A stretch of DNA of 64,000 nt from Desulfobulbaceae bacterium (GTDB lineage: Bacteria; Desulfobacterota; Desulfobulbia; Desulfobulbales; Desulfobulbaceae), in the NCBI GenBank assembly GCA_003508005.1, contig DNUE01000058.1, positions 115,117 through 179,116 on the forward strand. Reading direction: 5' to 3'. The position numbers and the translations under genes were made by a program. Positions within the stretch are counted from its first letter, which is position 1. Each line of letters begins with the position of its first letter. Under the pieces are notes generated by a model that saw only the letters and a program-made list of their open reading frames with translations, searched no databases and was not told the origin of the DNA. Of the stretch, positions 45,594 through 56,500 are shown piece by piece.

Positions 45594-46339
45594 ATGAAGA
45601 AAACAATATTAACTTGTATTACAGTTGGAGCGGGAGCAGTGCTGATATCGTCAACAACCGGTTTTTCCATTGACGAATACGGGACAAATGTGAATACCCT
45701 CTGCGCCCCTGCTACTCCGTACTCCGGGTCCTGTACTTTGTGCCAAATAGCTGGTGGTGGTTTCCCGGGACCGCCCACCCCGGCAAAAACCGCCTATCTG
45801 GCAGGCGGAACCACCCTGACGGATTTTTTCTGTCCCTTGGCCCCGGTATGTACCGACAGTGATGGCGATACCTATGCGCTGGTGGGCGGCGCCTGCGGCC
45901 CGGTTGACTGCAACGATGCGAACGCGGCTGTCAATCCCGGTGCCCGGAAAACTGTACCGATGGGATTGACAACAACTGCAACGGCCTGATTGACGCGGAG
46001 GATACGGTGGGTTGCCCTGTTGCCCCTGTTGCCGACATCAGCCTCAATCCTTTTGTACTCGACTTTGGCGCAGTGGCGGTGGGCGGTTCGGCTACCCTGA
46101 ACGCCGTCATCCAGAACCTGGATACTGCGAACCTGAATGTCACGGCGATCAGCCTCTGTGCCCCGACCAGCACGGAGTTCATCTGAGCGCCGGTGGACGA
46201 GGGTATCGATGCCGGATGCCTGGCTATCTCCAGCAATGACCCGGACGAGGCCACCAGGCAGCTTGGGTTAAATGACGCATCATCAATTTTACGTTTCACT
46301 CCGGCTTTTATTCATCCCCAGCAAACCGGGGGGCAATAG
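45594..46339 (+). pseudogene. secreted MopE-like metal-binding / choice-of-anchor D protein, disrupted
   Basis: Begins with a signal peptide (MKKTILTCITVGAGAVLISS) and contains a MopE-type repeat, CTDSDGDTYALVGGACGPVD then CNDANAAVNPGA. One base is missing in a C run near 45943; in the +1 frame the repeat continues as ENCTDGIDNNCNGLIDAED. A choice-of-anchor D/HYDIN-like domain follows (LNPFVLDFGAVAVGGSATLN). That is broken by a TGA at 46184, after which AGCLAISSNDPDEATRQL continues in frame. The end at 46339 is abrupt. Two lesions plus a truncated last domain argue for a pseudogene; the C-run shift alone could be an assembly error. Confidence 0.7.
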
Positions 46340-46440
46340 CCGCAATGGAAACATATAGACAGTTACACCGTGCGTTGTGCACAACTCACCAACCGGAGGA
46401 TAATGGAATGAACACGAAAATGACAAAAGGGAGGCTCCTG

Positions 46441-46776
46441 ATGAAAAAAAATGTGATGTTGGCGATTTTGGGCATGGCGGCAATGGTAATGTCCGCCGGC
46501 ACTTCGTTTGGCGCGGTAAGCTGTGACGGCATGCAGATTGTCTCGACGGGGACCACCCCATACACGGCCTCCGGCCTTTTTGTGAAGGTCAAGCCGACCG
46601 TAGCCAATGCCTGCGGCGCGGCAGGTGTCCCGGTCCAGTATTTTCTGGATGTAAACAATACCGATGCCACCTATGCAACGATTCTGACTGCCTTGAGCCT
46701 GGGCAAGACCCTTTTTATTCAGGCAAGCGCGGCAACTGCAAATTCTCTGCTGCTGGTAACCTCTATAAAACAGTAA
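46441..46776 (+). CDS. small secreted protein of unknown function
   Basis: 111 residues from the ATG at 46441 (GGGAGG 6 bases upstream); an ATG at 46408 with its own GGAGG would add 11 residues before the signal peptide. The Sec signal is MKKNVMLAILGMAAMVMSAG with cleavage near SFGA. The mature part of about 85 residues has two cysteines (SCDG, NACG) and a beta-rich pattern (GLFVKVKPTVANACG, TLFIQASAATANSLLLVTS). No family recognised. It follows the MopE-like pseudogene directly. Confidence 0.65.
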   Translation: MKKNVMLAILGMAAMVMSAGTSFGAVSCDGMQIVSTGTTPYTASGLFVKVKPTVANACGAAGVPVQYFLDVNNTDATYATILTALSLGKTLFIQASAATANSLLLVTSIKQ

Positions 46777-46904
46777 GCAGAAGCAGTCCCGGTTTTTGGG
46801 CTCGAGCCCCACGATTAGTCTGTGTGACCGGTCGGGGAAGAAACCAGGTTGTGAAATCCGTTGTCCGATCATTCGGGCAACGGATTTCATTATTTTTTTC
46901 AAGA

Positions 46905-46995
46905 TCTGATCCCGGCCGATGATGGAAAGCATGGCGACCGGCACACCCTGCAGCAGGTTGCCCAGGCCGATGACGGTCCCGGTCCCGGTCTCGAG
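46905..46995. repeat. repeat copy C: short piece of the degraded module
   Basis: Shares GGCACACCCTGCAGCAGGTT and flanks with copies A and B. On the minus strand it reads GLGNLLQGVPVAMLSIIGRD, preceded by FAWQGKEILLETGTGTVI. No start codon or complete frame belongs to it. It lies just beyond the stop of the next gene. Confidence 0.55.
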
Positions 46996-47044
46996 CAAAA
47001 TTTCCTTACCCTGCCAGGCAAACTCAGAATTCCAGAAGGTCTGG

Positions 47045-48079
47045 CTATTGCTGCTTCTGATTCTCAATGGCAGGCAGAAACATCGACCAGGGGAACTTGG
47101 TGTTGCATGTTACATCCACATTCGTCACATTCCCGCCGGAAATGGTCCCCGTGCCATTGACAACCGTACAAAATTGATCGGGGTCATCCGGTTGCGTTAC
47201 TACGGTGACAGCATAGGAACTGCCGTCATCAAGGGCAACGGGGAAGACAAAACCGCCGTTAGCGGTAACCGTCAGGTCATCCACATTATTATTTTGCAAA
47301 ACAACGCTGTTCCCAGTCGCCAAACCGCTTACCGTGCCGCCGATGGTGTAGGTCGGGACAGCATCGAAACAGATTCTCAGCCCATTCACCAGCACCCCTG
47401 TCGCAGCCGCATTATTGATCATGGTATAGGCCTGATCACCGGCTTCGTTTTCGATACCGACGGTAAACGTGTTGCCCAGCAACGACTGATTCAGGTTGTC
47501 GTAAGCAAAAATAATATCCTTTGCTCCCTCTCTCCTGTCTATGATGATTTCGAAATCACCAATTATATCGGTGGTCTCTGCCAATTGAACTCCGTCATAT
47601 TCTATTACTATCGCACCGGACACGCCGCCTTCCGTCGCCAAGGATATTCCTCTCCTTGATCCGGAGACCGAGCCATCATCGTATACGACTTCAAAATCAT
47701 GCCAAAGAGCTGCAAGAAGGGCGTTTGGAGCCGCGGCATTCGGCAGCGCCTGGGGCGTTCCCGGTGTTGTTCCCGGATTGCCGGCTAAAAAAGCAAAACC
47801 GTCATCTGTAAAGGATACCCCGTTCGTATAGGTCGAGCCAAAAAATTGAATGGGATCTCCCGTCGTAAATGCAGTAAACCACAATGCATTGCCTTGCACA
47901 GAGGGCTGAGGAAAAATTCCATAATACTCGAGATCAATATATCCGCCTACAGATGTGTCGCATGTTGGATCCGTCAAGCTGGTCGTCACGTTATAGCTGG
48001 CTGCCATGGCAGATGTTTGTGCAGCTATCAACAAAAACTGGATAACAACGAGCCACGCGATAAACAAAAATTTCTTCAT
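47045..48079 (-). CDS. secreted protein with FPWSMFLPAI tail
   Basis: 344 residues. Signal peptide to about residue 27 (ends TSAMAASY); AGAGGA lies 8 bases before the ATG. The first 200 residues are a nidogen-like beta domain (DDGFAFLAGNPGTTPGTPQA, NALLAALWHDFEVVYDDGSV, IIIDRREGAKDIIFAYDNLN). An 80-residue Ig-like module follows (TIGGTVSGLATGNSVVLQNN ... FCTVVNGTGTISGGNVTNVD). The tail NTKFPWSMFLPAI plus ENQKQQ ends the protein, matching two other secreted proteins here. Extracellular or surface location is likely; function unknown. Confidence 0.78.
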   Translation of the reverse strand: MKKFLFIAWLVVIQFLLIAAQTSAMAASYNVTTSLTDPTCDTSVGGYIDLEYYGIFPQPSVQGNALWFTAFTTGDPIQFFGSTYTNGVSFTDDGFAFLAGNPGTTPGTPQALPNAAAPNALLAALWHDFEVVYDDGSVSGSRRGISLATEGGVSGAIVIEYDGVQLAETTDIIGDFEIIIDRREGAKDIIFAYDNLNQSLLGNTFTVGIENEAGDQAYTMINNAAATGVLVNGLRICFDAVPTYTIGGTVSGLATGNSVVLQNNNVDDLTVTANGGFVFPVALDDGSSYAVTVVTQPDDPDQFCTVVNGTGTISGGNVTNVDVTCNTKFPWSMFLPAIENQKQQ

Positions 48080-48400
48080 CTAACATTCCTCTTGAGAGTG
48101 TATTCTGTTAACTTCCAAGTTCGTTCACGTTGACTAATTGAAATTTCATTTTTCTGATTTTTGAGGTTTTGTCGCCCCATCGAAAAAAAATGACTAAAAC
48201 TTTCTTTGTAACAAATCGCACCGCAAGGGTCGCGAGACGCTTCCAAGCAACTTCATTTTTTGGCCTTCGCTCCAATTATGGCAATGATTGGCGGAAAGTT
48301 GCTCAATGATAATTCACCGCGCGCAGCGTAAGACGCTAACGAACAAGTATCATCAAGCTACGAATAAATCACTCTCCATTCAACGCCGGCATCTCGGCCT
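48080..48400. other. AT-rich intergenic gap
   Basis: 321 bp with no gene seen. It holds the likely promoter region of the minus-strand gene ending at 48079. Two short inverted repeats are present (AGCAACTT / AAGTTGCT around 48246-48303 and AGCGT / ACGCT around 48328). No integron-type core sites were found. Confidence 0.4.
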
Positions 48401-49861
48401 TTACAGTCCGGTATCCACTTCTAGCAGCTCGCCGGCGGAAATTTGCAGGCCCTCGACCAGTGGCATCGGTTCGGTCATACCCTCGAGATAGCCCTGCAGA
48501 CGGTAGGTTCCGGGAGGCACTCCGTACTCCATCCAGAGCGGATAATCGCCGTTTTTCGCCTTGACGACCCGCAACGGGCCCCAATTCTCTTCGACGGAAA
48601 TGAGTTCGAAACCGTCGAGTCCACCCGCAGCCGGTTTTTTCAGCCGAATGCCGGAATCGATTGTGGCGGCGCCCTCGCCGCCCGCGGGAATGACAACGTC
48701 AGGGACAAGAAGAATCGGCGTTTCCTCGGTCAGGTAGAGGTAGCTTTTCTTGTAGTGGACGTTCAGATCGTATGTTCCGGCCGGCAGCGGTTTGGGCTTG
48801 TACAGATAGTAGTCATTGTCGTTGTAGGCTACGGCGAGGTTGAAGGAGGGATTCTCCTTGCTGGTGATGATCACTGCCCCGGTCGCCATCCTGGCGAGTT
48901 CGGGGGTTATGTTGATCGTCAGGATCCCCAGGTCGATGACGGTGGTCGCACCGCCGATGACGGTCCATTCCCCGAAGGAAACTTCCGAGTCGGGCTTGTT
49001 GTTGACGTTGGCGAAGCCGGCGATCAGCCGATAGGTCCCCGCCGGCAGGGGGTGGATTGATTCGGCGGGAGGCTCGGAAATGGTTTTTATGATTTTTTCG
49101 TCTTCAAGCCGGATCAGTTTGAAGGCGTTGACGCTGACGCGACCCTTTTCCGGAATGCTGATCTGCAGCTTTCCCAACCCGGTTGCCATCGAACGGGTCG
49201 CCGTCTTCGCCTGTTGAACCTTGACCTCCACGGTCTTGCGGACCTGCTGCAGCGAACTGAGCAACGCCTGGGAATCGGCGGCGCTGTAATAGTCACCGCC
49301 GCCGGCCTCCGCCAGGCAAGTCAGTTGATCCCGCTGCATGTTGTTGACATCGAAGCCTACCACGTGCAGCACAAATTTGATGCCCGAGGCCTTGAGTTGG
49401 CGCACGACCCCGCATGGATCGGGGTTGCAGGTTTCCTCCCCGTCACTGACCAATACGATCATGGTTTCGTTCTCCTTGGCCTTCAAGGTTTCGCTCACCA
49501 TCTTGATCGAATCGGCAATCGGAGTCTTCCCCTTCGGTTGCAGGCTGTTGATCATCTGGAGGATGGCCTGCCGGTCTCCGCCCAGGGGAACAAGGGTCTC
49601 GATATCGGCGCAATCACCTTTGCGGTTGTGGCCATAGGCGGTCAGGCCAACCTTGACCTCGGCAGGGATGGAGGGGATGATCTCGGCAAATACCTTGCGC
49701 GCCGCCTCGATCTTTGCCTCACCGCCAACCTTGCCCCACATCGAACCAGAGGCATCGAGAATCAGCATCATTTCAGGGTAGTTCGATTCGGCGGCGGTGA
49801 CCGGGACCGACAGCGCGACGAGCCCGCACAGTGCCAGACAACAGATTCGCAGAATTTTCAT
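48401..49861 (-). CDS. exported von Willebrand factor A domain protein
   Basis: 486 residues from the ATG at 49861, with a perfect AAGGAGG 5 bases before it. Signal peptide to about residue 24. The VWA domain (about residues 28-215) has the complete MIDAS: DASGSMW, a Thr in KGKTPIADS and VLVSDGEETCNPDP. The C-terminal half (about residues 235-486) has two or more carbohydrate-binding-like or PEGA-like beta modules, e.g. PLPAGTYRLIAGFAN, PLPAGTYDLNVHYKK and VPPGTYRLQGYLEG. It probably binds partner proteins through a metal ion in the periplasm or on the surface. No MoxR partner is in the window. Confidence 0.85.
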   Translation of the reverse strand: MKILRICCLALCGLVALSVPVTAAESNYPEMMLILDASGSMWGKVGGEAKIEAARKVFAEIIPSIPAEVKVGLTAYGHNRKGDCADIETLVPLGGDRQAILQMINSLQPKGKTPIADSIKMVSETLKAKENETMIVLVSDGEETCNPDPCGVVRQLKASGIKFVLHVVGFDVNNMQRDQLTCLAEAGGGDYYSAADSQALLSSLQQVRKTVEVKVQQAKTATRSMATGLGKLQISIPEKGRVSVNAFKLIRLEDEKIIKTISEPPAESIHPLPAGTYRLIAGFANVNNKPDSEVSFGEWTVIGGATTVIDLGILTINITPELARMATGAVIITSKENPSFNLAVAYNDNDYYLYKPKPLPAGTYDLNVHYKKSYLYLTEETPILLVPDVVIPAGGEGAATIDSGIRLKKPAAGGLDGFELISVEENWGPLRVVKAKNGDYPLWMEYGVPPGTYRLQGYLEGMTEPMPLVEGLQISAGELLEVDTGL

Positions 49862-50054
49862 TGAAACCTCCTTGCGGGATGGGCAGCGTCGCTGCCCCCT
49901 GGTGATACGAAATCGCATTTTTTAGCCGGGCTCATAACAGGATACCCGCCCCGAATTTTCCCTTTCATTTTCCCTTATAGGCCATTTCCCGACACAAGAT
50001 CAAGGGAGATGTATGGGTGTATGGTGGGGTCAAATCTTTATTCTTGACACCTGG

Positions 50055-50355
50055 ATAAGGGGACAAATATATTTTTCCTCCCAACATCGCTCCAGGAAAG
50101 CGGCTCGTACGTGCCCCTGGCGGTGACGGTCAGGGACTGATCCCGGCCGCTGCTCGAGAACACGGCGACCGGCACACCCTGCAGCAGGTTGTTTAGGCTG
50201 CTCACGGTCGCGCACCCGGTCCCGTTCAGAAAAAGGCGACTGGTTGGGGTCAGTCGCCTTACGCCTTCAGTATGTACAGTTCGGACTTTAAGCGCGGTTG
50301 AACTGCTTAATCTCTATATCCTGGCCATCCGGAAACTTCGCATGCAGTTCGAGTT
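50055..50355. repeat. repeat copy B: degraded coding module
   Basis: Nearly collinear with copy A (44625-44941): GGGGACA at the left, the coding stretch for LNNLLQGVPVAVFSSSGRD on the minus strand, the GGCGACT hairpin, then the end of the antitoxin frame. Differences are scattered substitutions and small indels, so the duplication is not very recent. Confidence 0.65.
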
Positions 50356-50463
50356 TACCGCCATTGATATAGACGCCCCCATTTTTTCCGACCCGCCCCA
50401 GCCGAATCAGTTTCTTGAGAAACAATCTCATATTCACCTGTTCAAAATGTTATAAAAATCAGT

Positions 50464-50490
50464 TTGACATAAGTATGATTTAAGTATAAT
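50464..50490 (+). promoter_or_regulatory. candidate sigma70 promoter for the giant gene
   Basis: TTGACA at 50464-50469 and TATAAT at 50485-50490 are both exact consensus boxes, but the spacer is 15 bp rather than 17. They stand in an AT-rich tract about 90 bases before the giant gene's start. Confidence 0.45.
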
Positions 50491-50578
50491 TAATTTTTTT
50501 ATTAGTATCAAAATATACAATAATACACTCAGCATCGGACGGCGACAAGGCTGGATCGCATTATATCTACCTGAATTT

Positions 50579-53500
50579 ATGATGAATAGAGCTGTTGCAA
50601 ACTGCCTTTGCATGAGATTTCGAAAAAAAACACATGCGGCACTTTGTACGATTTTCCTGTTCGTATCTTTCTCGGTTTCTCATGTCAACTGTGCCGATTT
50701 CACTGTTATCCCCCTGAAGAATTCACTCGATATTGCTGTTTACGAGGTTTCCGGGAACTATGATGCCGAGTTGCCTGACGGCTCAATCAACTCGGCTCCC
50801 AGGCAGATAATCACCAGGGAGTTCTATAAAACCTACCCCGACGACTATGATTTTCTGGTGATTTTTTCGAATTTCGATTTCCTGATGCCGCTGGAAGAAG
50901 CATCAGCCTTTTATCAGCGGATAAAAAACGATGTCCAAGGGATCGGGATAGAACTGGCCGACAACTCCTCTCTCTTTAGCAGCAACGGTGTGCTGCAGGG
51001 CACCATCGACATGGGCAACATTCAATCCCTGGTGTCCGACCCCCTGATTCCTGGATTTTCGGACACTTTGGGCACCCTCAGCCACGAACTTCTGCACCGG
51101 TGGGCTGCAAAGGTCACGTTCAGGAGAGACGATAACAGCATCAGCACTGATCTGTTGGGAAGGGGCGGATATCACTGGAGCTTTCTTCTTGACACTGCCG
51201 GATCCCTGGAATACGGGAACCGCTGGCTGGACAACGGCAACGGCACGTTCACCTCTCATGCGGGAAGAAGATACTACAGCCCCCTTGATATGTATCTCAT
51301 GGGATTAATCGACAGGAGCGAGGTTCCTCCCATGCTCCTGATTACCAACCCGGAAATCGACCCGCAAAGATTGCCGGAACCGGGCGTCACCATTGAAGGA
51401 ACGCCCCAATACGTTTCAATTGATCAGATCATCGCGGCCGAAGGGGAGCGTATTCCAAGCGCTGCCGATTCCCAGAAGACATTCAGGGTCGGCTGCATCT
51501 TCATCACCAGGCCCGGGACCTTTTCCGAGGATGATCTCCATGAAATACGGGCCATCATGCAAAGCTGGTCCCTGTGGTATTCCGGGTTGACCAATGGTTT
51601 GGCAAAAATTGTCATTGACAACGATCCCTTTGAAGATCTCCCCGGAAACCCCGGCCCGGATACCCCGCCGATAGACCCGAGAACCGCACCTCCCGAAATC
51701 AATGACGGAGTGGCCTGGCTGTTGGCGCATCAAAAAAACGACGGCAGTTGGCAGGACAGTCCCTTCACTGCGCCCAGGGATACGTCAATGGTTTTGAACG
51801 CATTAGCTCATTTTACGACCGCCGTGGAGGCAAAGGCGCAAGGCCTTTCCTGGCTTGAAAACACCGGCACCGCCAATCTTGATTATTTAGCCAGAAAAAT
51901 CGCCCAGCTGAGCGATTCGGGCCATGATGTCGCGGCATTGGCCGCGGACCTCATTGACCGGCAAAACAGTGACGGCGGATGGGGAAGCAACGGGCCGTAC
52001 AGCAGCACCCCTGCCGACACCGCCCTGGCCTTGCAGGCCTTATTTGAAGCGGGCGAGTCGTCATCCCCGGCAATAGGCTTGGCCATTACGTATTTGTTGC
52101 GTGAACAAAATGCCGACAGCGGCTGGGGAACCGATGGGCACAGTACTGTCCAGACAACCATTGAGGTCCTTACCGCTTTTCTTCCTTTCAGGAACCAGCA
52201 TCAGCTTGATGTGCCCATTCACAACGCCCTGTCCTGGGTATACTCCAAACAGAACCCTGACGGCGGGTTCGACAACAGACCCGGCACCGTATACAACACG
52301 GCACGAACCCTTATTGCCCTCAAGCAGATGGGCATAACATCCGAGGGTACCGATCAGGCCTTGTCGTATCTCCTCGGTCGTCAGGCAAAGGACGGCAGCT
52401 GGCAGGCCAGCACCTATCAGACCGCGCTGGCGTTACAGGCCGTCTGGATTACGACCCGGGACCCGGACCTTTCCGTCAGTACGGCGGAAATGGTCCCCTC
52501 GCCCGAGATAATCACTTCTTTGCCGTCACCCCTGAGCCTGGCTGTTACCGTCCATAATTCCGGAATGCCAGGGATATCAGATGTAGCCGAGGTCAAGGTT
52601 GTTCTGTATGAGGGAGCCGAATATGATTCGAGCAAGATCGGGGAACAATCGATCTCCATTTCCGGTCAGTCGTCGGAGACGGTGGTCTTTCCTGCATCGA
52701 TAACCGCCGGCAGACCGTATCATTTTTCCGTGGCCGTCGATCCGGACAACCTGATCAAGGAGTCCAGCGAGCAGAACAACTCGGCCCTGCGGATAATCTT
52801 CCCGGAATCGACCTATGATTTTGCGATTGTTCCGGATGGTATCTCTGTCTCCCCTCCAGCCGGTGATATTTTTGAGCCTCTCTCCGTCAACGCCGCAATA
52901 GCAAACCACGGAACGATCGATGCCTTCAGCGTCCCGCTCCATCTCGTCGCGGACAGGGGGAACGGTCCAATCACTGTCGCCACGCAAACCATCGATCTGC
53001 CGGCAGGGCAAAGCGTTGACCTATCTCTTGCCTGGGTTCCGGAGATTTCAGGTGCCAGCATTTCCCTCTCGCTTGTTCTGGATCCGCATGAAGCGTTTGC
53101 CGAGGTGACTGAAGACAACAATGCCGCCACGGTCACAATCGATGTCAGGGCGTCCACCAAGCCTGACCTTTCGCTTTCTTTTGCCGATATTTCATTTGAT
53201 CCTGCCCCTGCCTTGGAAGGGGGCAATACCTCCCTGCGCGCCAAGGTGCGTAACAGGGGTTTTTCTCCGGCAACAGATGTGCAGGTGGATTTTTACGATG
53301 GCGTGCCGGGAGAAATCGTCAGTTCTCTTCTCGGGTCAGTCGCAATCCCTGTTGTTTCCCCGGGCGAGAGTACGGATACGGGGTTTGACTGGACAAATAT
53401 CCCGGGGGCAGAGGAAAGGGTGATCACTGTTGTCCTAGACCCGCAAGATGGAATTGATGAAATCAGCGAGGACAACAACACCGCCTTCGCGACCTTGCAG

Positions 53501-56500
53501 GTCCTGAGCCTGCCTGATTTTGCCGTCAGCAACACGTCGATATCCTTCAGCCCTGAGGCGCCGCGGGAAGGGGACTCGGTCTCTGTTTCCGCGGTAGTCC
53601 AGAACAAGGGGGAGCAGCCGGCCGTAAACATTCCCGTGGCTTTCCGCGCGGGAAGCGACTTGCTCGGAACTGCAACGATTGGAGAAATTGGAGGCAACAG
53701 CCAGGAAGCAGCATCGTTTGTTTTTGAGACGGAAGGCAAGGTTGGAATCATTGATGTCGAGGTCATCGTCGATCCGGAAAACACCATTCTTGAACGGAAC
53801 AGAACAAACAACAGTGCGGTGCGGAGCGTCGGGATCCAAAACGGAGACCTCTGGCTGTCGAATAATTACATTTCGCCCAATGGCGACGGGATAAAAGACT
53901 CCACGCGATTCGGCTGCCGGCTTGCGGTGCCCCGTAATGTAACGGCGGAAGTGGTGAATGAAGGGGGTGAGGTCGTCAGAAAGTTCGCCGGTCCTGAGTA
54001 CAGCGCCACCACATATGTGTCCCTGACCTGGGACGGCCTTGACAAAAGGGGCCGGGTCGTTGACGACGGGCAGTACCGCATCCAGGTCCTTGCCGAAACC
54101 GGAACCATCATCGCCAGCCTCCTGGTGACGGTGGATACGAATCGCTCCCCATTATTGAAGGCCTTTGGCACTCCCTATCTCTATGCGACGCGAACTGACT
54201 TTTTGCTGGGTGACAATAAATACAACTGGCTCCCGGATGACAGCGGCGTAGTTTTTCACCTTGAAAAAAAGAAGCCGGAGTTGCCCGAATTTGAGACAGG
54301 ACTTTATTCGATTTCCCCGGCAGGAAAAGAAATTACCCGCCTCGTCCCTCCTGATTGGAGTGAAGATGCTGATCCTGCCATCGGCTATCGTTATCTCCCC
54401 AACAAAAGCGACTGTAACTCCACTGTCTGGCAATATCTTGAATGCGATCAGGTCAATCCCGGCTTTGCCCTGTCGGACGACGGCGATACCGTTGCCTTCA
54501 TCCTGGAAAAATATAACAAATCGACACGACAGGTGCTTCAACAGGAGTTGTGGTCTGTCAATCGATACGGAGAAGACCTCGTCCTGCTCGATTCCTTTCA
54601 TTATCTGGAAGGAGACCACTACAGTATTACCGATATCTTTCCTGCGCCTGACGGCGCCCATATAGCCTACAAGCTGTACGATCAGAACGCCGCGCACCAT
54701 TTCTTCGCCATCATCGGCGCCGACGGGACCGGCAGAACAACCTTTTCCCCTGATTGGGGGAGCGGCTTTGACTCTCAACACCGGCTGACTTGGGCACCGG
54801 ACGGCAAGAAACTTGTCTTCTCCGACAGAACCCATGCAGTGGTGGCGGATATTGACGGCAGTCTGCAGGAGGTGCTGCCAATCCAAAACGCTGCCGTTTT
54901 TTTTGACTGGTACGGCTCGAGCAGGATTCTGGTCCGGGATCTCAATGAAACCAGCCTGTTAATCGATAGCTGGGCAGTAGACCTCAATGCACCTGAATTT
55001 CCCATGCTTATCGCTGAAAATGTAGAAAGCCCGAACAGTTGGAGCTGGTATCAATTCGGTGGCTGCATAAAACATGGAACAACAGGAACCCATTCGGTAC
55101 CTCCCCTTCTTGAAAATGGATACTTCCTCGCCGGCTTTGCCTGGAAAGACTATCCATTTGTGGACTATATACTTTGCGATATCTATGGCAGATGTCAGGG
55201 TGCGGACATGCTTCAAATTGATTGGCCCTATCCGTCTTTAACCCCTGATGCCGGCAAAATTGTCATAAATGATGCTACCAACGCCACCGTTTCTTTTGAC
55301 AGAGAAACCCAGGCAACCGAACTCTTTGTATTCGGCAGCTGGGGCTGTGATCCGGCCACCTGGGAGTACTCTGCCATACCGGCCCACTATAAGATCTGGC
55401 CTCCTGCGGAGGAAGATTGCCCCGGCCCGAGCTTTCTGGAAGTTCCAAAGTGGAACTGGCTGAATAACAAGGCCTTTCTGGCATTTTATTACGGGGAACA
55501 GGAACAAGTCATCGCCTTTAACATTGAAAATGGAGAAAGAACCCTTTTCCTCGAAGGCACCGATGCGTACAGGCTTGCCCTTTCTCCCGGCAAAAGATTC
55601 ATTTCGTATCTGAGCGGCTACAACAGGTCTACGAAAAAATATTCTCATTTTGAGGCTGCCGGTTCCCTGCTGAACCTGACCGCCGATCTTCGGACCACCA
55701 AGACAGATACCGCGATCAATTTGCAGGGGATTGCGGCAGACCTCAATTTCGCTCACTGGCAACTTGCCTATGCCGATCAGAAGACTCCCGGCGAATGGCG
55801 CATCATTGCCCCCCCTGCGGATAAGCCGGTTGTGGACGGTCTCCTTGCCACCTGGATTCCGCCTGACGAAGGCTCCTTCCTCGTCCGCCTGACGGTTACA
55901 GACAAGGCCGGCAATACCGGCTGGGACAGGAAGGTGGTCACCTGGGGCCGGAAATTCAGCGTCACAGATATCTATCCAACCGGGGAGCTTTTTTCTCCCA
56001 ACAGCGACGGGATCAAGGACACTGTTGGCCTCAACTACACCGTCCACGAACCGGTGCATCTTGAACTGTCAGTCCATGCTGAGGACGGCAGGCTCATCAA
56101 GACATTCTATCAGGACCATGCTCTGCCGGGTGAATACGGCATCATCTGGGACGGGCGGGACGAGTGGGGGGGCATTGCGCCTGATGGATTGTATACGATC
56201 CGGCTCTTTGACTATGAATTTATGGTGCAGGTCGACACCACCCCTCCGGATGCCCGCCTGGAATTCAGCGATGTTGAATGTGGGGACGAAAAAAATCCTG
56301 CCCTGCGTTCACTCCTTTCAGGGCTGGCTCTGGATGCAAATCTGGAGTCCTGGACCGTATCGTACGCTGTGGGGGACAACCCTCAGGAGTGGTATGAGTT
56401 CAAGTCCGGCGAGACGGCCCTCCTCAATACCGGTAGCGGGATTGACCCCTTGCCGGTATCGATCCAGTCTTTTACCTCGGAAACCTCTCCGTCCATAGGC

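Larger units (their letters stand above)
49862..50578. other. 717-bp gap with repeat copy B
   Basis: No intact gene. Positions 50055-50355 repeat the module of 44625-44941, including the hairpin AAGGCGACT / AGTCGCCTT. A 47-codon minus-strand frame (50288-50431) fuses a new start (MRLFLKKLIRLGRVGKNGGV) to the last antitoxin codons; I take it for a chimera. The right end is AT-rich and carries a promoter-like sequence. Confidence 0.5.

Noticed and set aside
46184..46186. In-frame TGA as selenocysteine
   Set aside because: The surrounding domain is a structural choice-of-anchor repeat, no SECIS-like hairpin was seen, and a second lesion lies upstream; a pseudogene is simpler.
48240..48345. Inverted repeats as an integron attC site
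   Set aside because: No matching RYYYAAC/GTTRRRY core pair at the ends, and no integrase in the window.
48288..48491. 67-codon plus-strand frame
   Set aside because: Overlaps the end of the VWA gene, Ser/Arg-rich, no start signal.
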